Below the pieces are notes generated by a model. It saw only the letters and a program-made list of their open reading frames with translations. It was not told the DNA's origin and made no database searches. From NCBI GenBank assembly GCA_025936595.1, contig JAICTB010000154.1, positions 1 to 5,687 on the forward strand: a stretch of 5,687 nucleotides of DNA. Reading direction: 5' to 3'. Each line of letters starts with the position of its first letter. The first letter of the stretch is position 1. This DNA comes from Thermoleophilia bacterium. Its GTDB lineage: Bacteria > Actinomycetota > Thermoleophilia > Gaiellales > Gaiellaceae. Below, in pieces: positions 1 through 5,687 of the stretch. Position numbers and translations under genes: made by a program.

Positions 1-1736
<1,736 letters not shown>

Positions 1737-1739
1737 GGG

Positions 1740-1745
1740 CCTCTA
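1740..1745 (-). promoter_or_regulatory. Weak Shine-Dalgarno-like sequence for lepA overlapping the murJ stop
   Basis: On the minus strand the junction reads TAG AGG CCC ATG. The only purine-rich stretch before the lepA ATG is TAGAGG, which includes the murJ stop codon and leaves 3 nt before the ATG, closer than the usual 5-9 nt. This suggests that lepA translation depends partly on ribosomes finishing murJ (translational coupling) rather than on a strong site of its own. The bases are seen; the coupling is inferred. Confidence 0.35.
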
Positions 1746-3374
1746 GCCGCGGCGGGCACGACTGCGCAGGGAGAGTAGCGCCTGCATCTCGCGCACTCCC
1801 ACGAGCTTCCCGACGCCGAGGTAGGCCATCGTGGCGGCGGCGATCGCCGGGAGGAGCGAGACGAGCTGGCCTCCGAGCGATCGGTCGACGGCCGCGTCGA
1901 GCGCCGTCCAGACGGCGAAAGCCACCGCCCCCGCGACGGCCGACGATGCCGCGACGCGCGCGAACGATGCGGCAATCTCCCCGAACGCGATCCCGTCGAG
2001 TCTGCGTCGCATCGCGACGAGCAGCGCGGCGGTACCGGCGATGTTCACGATCGAAGTCGCGAGCGGGATCCCCCATGTGCCGAAGGGCGAGAATGCGACA
2101 TCGAGGATCGCGTTGACGAACAGGTTCCCGAGCGCGATCGCCGTCGGCACCCAGTTGTCCTGGAGGCTGAAGAACGAGCGGTTGAGCATCAGCATCGTCC
2201 CGTTGAATGTCAGGCCGAGGCTCAGCGCGGCGAGACACGCGGCGACGACCGGGGTCTGATTGCTCGTGAACGCCCCGCGTTGGTAGATGACGCGCGTGAG
2301 CGGCTCGGCGAGCGCGGCTATGACGACGCTCGCAGGCACGAGCAGGAACGCGATCTGGCGTAGCCCGAGCACCGTCGTCGTGCGGAAGCCGGCCATGTCG
2401 CGCCGCGTCGCGAGGCGCGCGAGCGACGGGAAGAGCACCGTCGCGACCGCGACCGAGAAGACGCCCTGAGGAAGCATGTAGATGCGGAAGGCGGCGTCGA
2501 TCGTCGACGGTGCGTTCCGGCTGATCAGCCAGCCGCCGATCACGCCGTCGACCAGGGCGTTGATGTTGATCAGGCCGAGCCCGAGCGTCACCGGCAGCAT
2601 CAACTTGAAGACCTGCTTGACGGCGGGGTCGCGCCAGTCGATCACGGCCTGAAGCCGGCCGTCGCGTCCGCGCAGCCACGGGATCGGCAGCAGCACCTGC
2701 ACGACCGTCCCCGCGAGGATCGACGCTGCATACACGTAGAGCTTGTGATCGGCGCCGTGGACGTGCGGGATCCCGAAGACGAGGCCGGCGATGATCACCA
2801 CGTTCCACGCGACCGGTGTGAGCGCGGGAATCGAGAACTCGTCGTAGGTGTTGAGGATCCCGACGATGATCCCGGAGACGCCGAGCAGCGCGACGATCGG
2901 GAACAGCACCTGCGAGAGCCCGATCAGCAACGGGTGGTAGTGCGGGTAGAGCGGCGGCATGATCCATCGTGCGAGCAGGACGAAGACCGCCGTGACCGCG
3001 CCGAGGCCGAGCAGCGTCAGCCAGAAGAGCGATGATGCGACACGCCACGCGCGCTTCCGCTCGCCCTTCTCGATCAGGTCGCTGAACACGGGGACGAACG
3101 CCGACGAGAGCGCCGCGTCGGCGACGAGCGCCCGGATCGTGTTCGGGACGAGGAACGCGATGTTGAACGCGTTGATCGGCCCGTACACCCCGAAGTAGTT
3201 CTTGGCCACGATCTCGCGGAAAAGCCCGAGCACGCGTGAGATGCCGGTGGCGAACGAGAAGATCGCCGTGGAGAGCGCGAGGCGGCGCGCCGGTGCCTCC
3301 GCGACGGGGGTCGAGGCCGGGTCCTCCGTCTCGCCGGGAGCCGGGATCGTCTGGTCGCCGTCCACCGCTGCCAA
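1743..3374 (-). CDS. murJ: Lipid II flippase MurJ (MviN, MOP/MVF superfamily)
   Basis: Integral membrane flippase that moves lipid II, the undecaprenyl-linked peptidoglycan precursor, from the inner to the outer face of the cytoplasmic membrane. The 543-residue product has a hydrophilic, Pro/Glu-rich N-terminal tail (about residues 1-31), then many hydrophobic segments consistent with the 14-helix MurJ fold. Family motifs are clear: SRVLGLFRE (46-54), the LVPNTIRAL segment (75-83), SSAFVPVFSD (90-99), LPQGVFSVAVATVLFPSLAR (301-320) and YQRGAFT (364-370). Arg47, Arg53, Arg81 and Arg297 align by eye with the essential E. coli Arg18, Arg24, Arg52 and Arg270; the position matching E. coli Asp39 is Asn68. 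There is no C-terminal pseudokinase domain of the mycobacterial MviN type. The start is uncertain: the reported one is TTG (3372-3374) without a Shine-Dalgarno, while GTG at 3363-3365 (codon 4) is about equally likely and would fit a leaderless mRNA. The gene ends with TAG, in frame with and 6 nt before lepA. Confidence 0.96.
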   Translation of the reverse strand: MAAVDGDQTIPAPGETEDPASTPVAEAPARRLALSTAIFSFATGISRVLGLFREIVAKNYFGVYGPINAFNIAFLVPNTIRALVADAALSSAFVPVFSDLIEKGERKRAWRVASSLFWLTLLGLGAVTAVFVLLARWIMPPLYPHYHPLLIGLSQVLFPIVALLGVSGIIVGILNTYDEFSIPALTPVAWNVVIIAGLVFGIPHVHGADHKLYVYAASILAGTVVQVLLPIPWLRGRDGRLQAVIDWRDPAVKQVFKLMLPVTLGLGLININALVDGVIGGWLISRNAPSTIDAAFRIYMLPQGVFSVAVATVLFPSLARLATRRDMAGFRTTTVLGLRQIAFLLVPASVVIAALAEPLTRVIYQRGAFTSNQTPVVAACLAALSLGLTFNGTMLMLNRSFFSLQDNWVPTAIALGNLFVNAILDVAFSPFGTWGIPLATSIVNIAGTAALLVAMRRRLDGIAFGEIAASFARVAASSAVAGAVAFAVWTALDAAVDRSLGGQLVSLLPAIAAATMAYLGVGKLVGVREMQALLSLRSRARRG

Positions 3375-3379
3375 CGTTA
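3374..3379 (-). promoter_or_regulatory. Candidate -10 element for murJ-lepA (possible leaderless transcript)
   Basis: The minus strand carries TAACGT, which fits the TAnnnT pattern of a housekeeping -10 box. No convincing -35 hexamer lies 15-19 bp upstream. Transcription from it would begin near 3365-3367, at or just before the GTG in codon 4 of the longest murJ frame, giving an mRNA with almost no 5' leader. No other TAnnnT lies upstream of murJ on this strand within the intergenic region, and neither start codon has a Shine-Dalgarno. A six-base match is weak evidence by itself. Confidence 0.35.
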
Positions 3380-3406
3380 CGCGGGTGGGCGGCGGAAAGA
3401 GCCCTC

Positions 3407-3415
3407 TGCTACCAT
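3407..3415 (+). promoter_or_regulatory. Extended -10 promoter of rpsT
   Basis: The plus strand reads TGCTACCAT, which fits the extended -10 pattern TGnTAnnnT (hexamer TACCAT at 3410-3415). No good -35 is visible 16-19 bp upstream; extended -10 promoters often do without one. A start about 7 nt downstream would fall near 3421-3423, giving an rpsT leader of roughly 27 nt that opens directly with the hairpin at 3422-3437. It is the best promoter match in the 74-bp region between murJ and rpsT. Confidence 0.5.
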
Positions 3416-3421
3416 CGCGGC

Positions 3422-3441
3422 GCCCGCAGAAGCGGGCTTTT
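3422..3441 (+). promoter_or_regulatory. Hairpin plus T4 tract in the rpsT leader
   Basis: A perfect 6-bp stem, GCCCGC (3422-3427) with GCGGGC (3432-3437), closes a 4-nt AGAA loop and is followed by TTTT (3438-3441). It lies 11 nt before the rpsT ATG. In the plus direction it resembles a small intrinsic terminator or attenuator; on the minus strand it would have no U tract. Given the predicted transcription start near 3422, it may instead be a 5'-terminal mRNA hairpin that stabilises the message or takes part in bS20 feedback control. The structure is seen; its role is unknown. Confidence 0.5.
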
Positions 3442-3448
3442 CCACGAG

Positions 3449-3709
3449 ATGCCGAACATCAAGCAACAGAAGAAGCGCGTGCGCACCGCGGCCGAAGAGC
3501 GGCTCGAGAACCTCCGCTACCGCTCGACAATCAAGACGCTCTCGAAGCGGCTCGCGACGACGGTCGAGGCCGGGGACACGGCGGCGGTCGAGGGCGAGCA
3601 CAGGGAGCTCGTCAAGCTGATCGACCGTGCGGTCTCGCGCGGCGCGCTGCATCGCAACGCCGGCGCGCGCAAGAAGTCCCAGGCTGCGAAGCTCGCGGCC
3701 GGCTCCTAG
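3449..3709 (+). CDS. rpsT: 30S ribosomal protein bS20
   Basis: Primary 16S rRNA-binding protein of the small ribosomal subunit, which contacts the 5' domain and helix 44. The 86-residue product is the normal family length, very rich in Lys and Arg, and has the classic opening MPNIKQQKKRVRTA (residues 1-14), a helical middle (NLRYRSTIKTLSKRL, about 21-35), the LVKLIDRAVSRGALHRNAG segment (54-72) and a basic end KKSQAAKL (75-82). The open frame continues upstream to an earlier ATG, but the bS20 N-terminus fixes the start at 3449-3451. No clear Shine-Dalgarno is present; only CGAG abuts the ATG, so initiation may be weak or regulated. It probably has its own promoter and a hairpin-bearing leader. 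It is the only plus-strand gene here: divergent from murJ and convergent with holA, whose stop codon begins 2 nt past the rpsT TAG. Confidence 0.97.
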   Translation: MPNIKQQKKRVRTAAEERLENLRYRSTIKTLSKRLATTVEAGDTAAVEGEHRELVKLIDRAVSRGALHRNAGARKKSQAAKLAAGS

Positions 3710-3711
3710 CC

Positions 3712-4689
3712 TTACTCCGCGCGCTGCGTGATCTCGACGAGCGCGCGCTCGAGCTCGAGCTCGTTCGCGAGCCGGGAGCCGCCCTTCAGCGCGTGGTCGA
3801 GCTCCGCGAGGCGGATCAGCGCGTCGTCGAGCTCCGTGGCGCTGAAGTTCCGCACCTGCGCGTAGAGCTTCTGCGCCGGGTACGGCTTCATCCCGAGCGT
3901 CGACGCAGCCTCGGCCGGCGAGACGCCCGCCGCCTCCAGCCGGTGCGCACCGCGCGCGCGCCGGACGTGGTTCGTGAGGCTGCCGACGAGCCTCGGGATC
4001 GTCTTCGACAACGGGTCGCCGGTGCGGTCGAGCATGCGCTCGGCCGCGCGGAGAACACCGCTGATGTCGCGCACGCCCCAGGCATCGGTGAGGTTCCACG
4101 GCGGCGAGCCCGCGCGCGGTGCCACGAGCTCCTCGACGTCGTGCTCGGTGACCTCGTCGCCGCCGGCCCAGGTCGCGAGCTTGTCGACTTCGCCGGCGAG
4201 CTCGTAGATGTTGTCGCCGACGAGCTCGACGAGCAGCCTGCACGCATCCGGTTCGGCCTTCGTCCCGTGCAGCTTGAACTGCTCGGCGACCCAGCGCGGG
4301 ATCGCCTTCAAGGTCACGTCCCAGAGCAGGAGCTCGCCGCCCTTCGCTGCCACCGCCTTCGAGAGCGGCGCGTCCTTCTTCACCTCGCCGTCGGCGACGA
4401 GCGCGAGCGTCGTCCCGGGCGCAGGCGACTTCAGGTAGTCGGCCACGGCCTTCGCGTCCGGCGCCTTCCACGCGTCGATCCCCTCCACGACGACGAGGCG
4501 AGACCCGGAGCCGAAGAGGCCCATCACATTGCACGATGCGACCGCGTCGTCGCCGGGCGTCTCCGAGGCCGCGTGCACCTCGATCGCGTCCACGTCGAAG
4601 CGTGCACGCAACCGCGCAAGCGTCCGGTCGACCTTCGGCCGGTCGCTGCCGGCGATCAGATAGGCCGGCTTGAGCTCGTCGTCCGCCAT
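3712..4689 (-). CDS. holA: DNA polymerase III subunit delta (HolA), clamp-loader wrench
   Basis: The delta subunit of the clamp loader binds and opens the beta sliding clamp so that it can be loaded on primed DNA during replication. The 325-residue product, close to the usual 320-350, starts with the family signature LKPAYLIAGSD (6-16) and has the GLFGSGSRLVVVEG segment (57-70). Leu58-Phe59 there match the hydrophobic wedge, Leu73-Phe74 in E. coli, that inserts into the clamp. Downstream, DNIYELAGEVDKLATWAG (159-176) is the conserved NxxxLxxExxKL motif of the AAA+ lid, followed by the C-terminal collar helices, with LKGGSRLANELELERALVEI (301-320) at the end. As expected for delta, there is no Walker A motif. 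ATG at 4687-4689 is chosen because it starts just before the family N-terminus; it has no clear Shine-Dalgarno and sits inside the 3' end of comEC (34-nt overlap), suggesting coupled translation. The same frame stays open far upstream under comEC, which is a high-GC artefact. Confidence 0.96.
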   Translation of the reverse strand: MADDELKPAYLIAGSDRPKVDRTLARLRARFDVDAIEVHAASETPGDDAVASCNVMGLFGSGSRLVVVEGIDAWKAPDAKAVADYLKSPAPGTTLALVADGEVKKDAPLSKAVAAKGGELLLWDVTLKAIPRWVAEQFKLHGTKAEPDACRLLVELVGDNIYELAGEVDKLATWAGGDEVTEHDVEELVAPRAGSPPWNLTDAWGVRDISGVLRAAERMLDRTGDPLSKTIPRLVGSLTNHVRRARGAHRLEAAGVSPAEAASTLGMKPYPAQKLYAQVRNFSATELDDALIRLAELDHALKGGSRLANELELERALVEITQRAE

Positions 4690-5687
4690 CTGCGCCAAGC
4701 ATAGGCGGCGGCGAGGAACGAGCCGGCGGCCGCGAGCGCGGCCCACCGCCCGTGCGCCTGGGCGACCGGGACCGCCGCAACGGCGCGGGCGCAGAGCGCG
4801 ATGTAGGCGGCGACCCAGCCGTTCAGCCACGCGAGCGCGGCGGCGAGGGACGGCGCGACCGGATCGACTGCGGCAGCGGCGAACGCGAGCCCGAGCAACG
4901 GCCCGACGGCGGGCTCGACGAGCGCATTCGCGACGATCCCGAGCAGCGGAACGGCGCCGAACTGCAGCCAGAGGATCGGCGCCGTCGCGACGCTGCAGGC
5001 CGCAGAGACGGCGAGCGGACCGCCCAGGCTCGACGGAACCGGATAGCCCTCGAGCTCGCGCAACAGCGGCCGCACCGCGAGGAAGATCGCGGTCACCGCC
5101 ACGAACGACAGCTGGAAGCCCGCGTCGAAGAGCGTGTACGGGTTCCACGCGAGGAGCGCGACAGCGGCGAGCAGGAGGACGTGCCACGGGTCGCGCTCCC
5201 GCGCCGCGAGCCAGGCGATCGACACGGCCGCGCCCGAGACGGCGGCGCGGATCACCGACGGCTGCGGGCCGACGGCGACGACGTACGCCCCGATCGCGGC
5301 GAGGGCGGCTCCGTGCGCCCACGCCCGGCCGATCCCGAGCAGCCAGGCGAGGCCGATCATGCCCCCCGCGAGCAGCACGACGTTCTGCCCGCTGACGGCC
5401 AGGAGGTGGTACAGCCCCGAGCGCCGGAACGCGTTCTTCAGCCCGGGCGTCAACCCGGTGTCGTCTCCGAGGAGCACTCCCTCCACGAGCGCGCGCCGTT
5501 CTCCCGTGAGGCCGGGCGCCGAGGCGCGGCGCAACCACCCGCGCAGCCGGTCGCCGGCGCCGCCGAAGCCGCCCCGGCGCCCGGTCACGGACCACTCGTC
5601 GACCCTCAGGACGACGTGGATCCCCTGCCGGCGCAGCCAGGTGCGCTCGTCGAAGCCGTGGGACGGGCCGCGCGGCAGCCGCAGGAC
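4656..5687 (-). CDS. comEC: ComEC/Rec2-family DNA-uptake channel protein, 5' end cut by the window; no MBL domain
   Basis: Inner-membrane channel that carries single-stranded DNA into the cytoplasm during natural transformation. The frame is open to the right edge; 343 residues are visible and the N-terminus lies outside. The fragment begins in the end of the soluble DUF4131 OB-like domain (GFDERTWLRRQGIHVVLR, 11-28). The membrane Competence domain follows: FRRSGLYHLLAVSGQNVVLL (87-106), GPQPSVIRAAV (140-150), NPYTLFDAGFQLSFVAV (182-198), and PLLGIVANALVEPAVGPLLG (247-266), with further hydrophobic helices up to about residue 330. The protein then ends in the short tail RRWRTTSSSRPI. The C-terminal metallo-beta-lactamase-like nuclease domain of B. 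subtilis ComEC (776 aa) is absent. Its TGA (4656-4658) lies inside holA, and the comEC-holA order is common in bacteria. A GTG at 5586-5588 could be mistaken for the start, but the upstream codons clearly continue the family sequence. Whether the cell is competent cannot be told from one gene. Confidence 0.93.
   Translation of the reverse strand, partial: VLRLPRGPSHGFDERTWLRRQGIHVVLRVDEWSVTGRRGGFGGAGDRLRGWLRRASAPGLTGERRALVEGVLLGDDTGLTPGLKNAFRRSGLYHLLAVSGQNVVLLAGGMIGLAWLLGIGRAWAHGAALAAIGAYVVAVGPQPSVIRAAVSGAAVSIAWLAARERDPWHVLLLAAVALLAWNPYTLFDAGFQLSFVAVTAIFLAVRPLLRELEGYPVPSSLGGPLAVSAACSVATAPILWLQFGAVPLLGIVANALVEPAVGPLLGLAFAAAAVDPVAPSLAAALAWLNGWVAAYIALCARAVAAVPVAQAHGRWAALAAAGSFLAAAYAWRRWRTTSSSRPI

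Noticed and set aside
3236..3448. Upstream extension of rpsT to an earlier in-frame ATG (157 residues)
   Set aside because: The extra residues overlap murJ, the promoter and the hairpin, are Arg/Pro-rich and have no counterpart in bS20, whose N-terminus is at 3449.
3738..3763. Overlapping perfect palindromes (CGAGCGCGCGCTCG and CGAGCTCGAGCTCG) just past the rpsT stop, possibly a bidirectional terminator
   Set aside because: They lie inside holA and are explained by alternating Glu and Leu codons (GAG, CTC) of the C-terminal helix. No T tract follows on either strand.
3202..4704. Plus-strand open frame of 500 codons covering rpsT and antisense to holA
   Set aside because: It crosses rpsT in another frame and lies opposite holA and the start of murJ. 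Its composition is Arg/Ala/Glu-rich with no motifs, so it is a high-GC shadow.
5586..5588. GTG as the start of comEC (310-residue protein)
   Set aside because: The 33 upstream codons to the window edge are open and encode the end of the DUF4131 domain (GFDERTWLRRQGI), so the gene continues beyond the window.
4690..5595. Possible 300-residue N-terminal extension of HolA in the same frame
   Set aside because: The frame is open, but it runs under comEC and encodes only Arg/Ala-rich sequence. HolA homology starts at the ATG at 4689 and the resulting length is normal for the family.

Overview
This window is a GC-rich, almost fully coding bacterial chromosome segment (third codon positions mostly G or C). 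It looks like an actinobacterium. A deep-branching, Thermoleophilia-like lineage is my best guess. The reasons are the short MurJ without the mycobacterial C-terminal pseudokinase extension, the SGQNV variant of the ComEC core motif, and the comEC-holA / rpsT / lepA neighbourhood with rpsT facing holA. The lineage is inferred from protein style and gene order only; no database search was possible.

Layout from left to right. (1) Positions 1-1736, minus strand: lepA (elongation factor 4), running off the left edge and lacking about its last 20 residues. (2) 1743-3374, minus: murJ, the lipid II flippase, 6 nt upstream of lepA and in the same reading frame, so the two almost certainly share an mRNA. 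(3) 3375-3448: a 74-bp divergent intergenic region. It holds a good extended -10 for rpsT, a hairpin followed by four T in the rpsT leader, and a possible -10 for murJ so close to the start that murJ may be leaderless. (4) 3449-3709, plus: rpsT (ribosomal protein bS20), the only plus-strand gene. (5) 3712-4689, minus: holA (DNA polymerase III delta subunit), converging on rpsT with a 2-nt gap. (6) 4656-5687, minus: comEC (DNA-uptake channel), overlapping the start of holA by 34 nt and running off the right edge. It stops right after the membrane competence domain, with no metallo-beta-lactamase-like domain.

The genes are housekeeping genes: translation (lepA, rpsT), cell-wall precursor export (murJ), replication clamp loading (holA) and DNA uptake (comEC). 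They form two minus-strand units (comEC-holA and murJ-lepA) with rpsT between them on the opposite strand. There is no tRNA, rRNA, insertion sequence, CRISPR array or long repeat. I see no undescribed multi-gene system. The points worth a second look are the short ComEC, the rpsT leader hairpin, the possible leaderless murJ start, and the tight murJ-lepA and rpsT-holA junctions.
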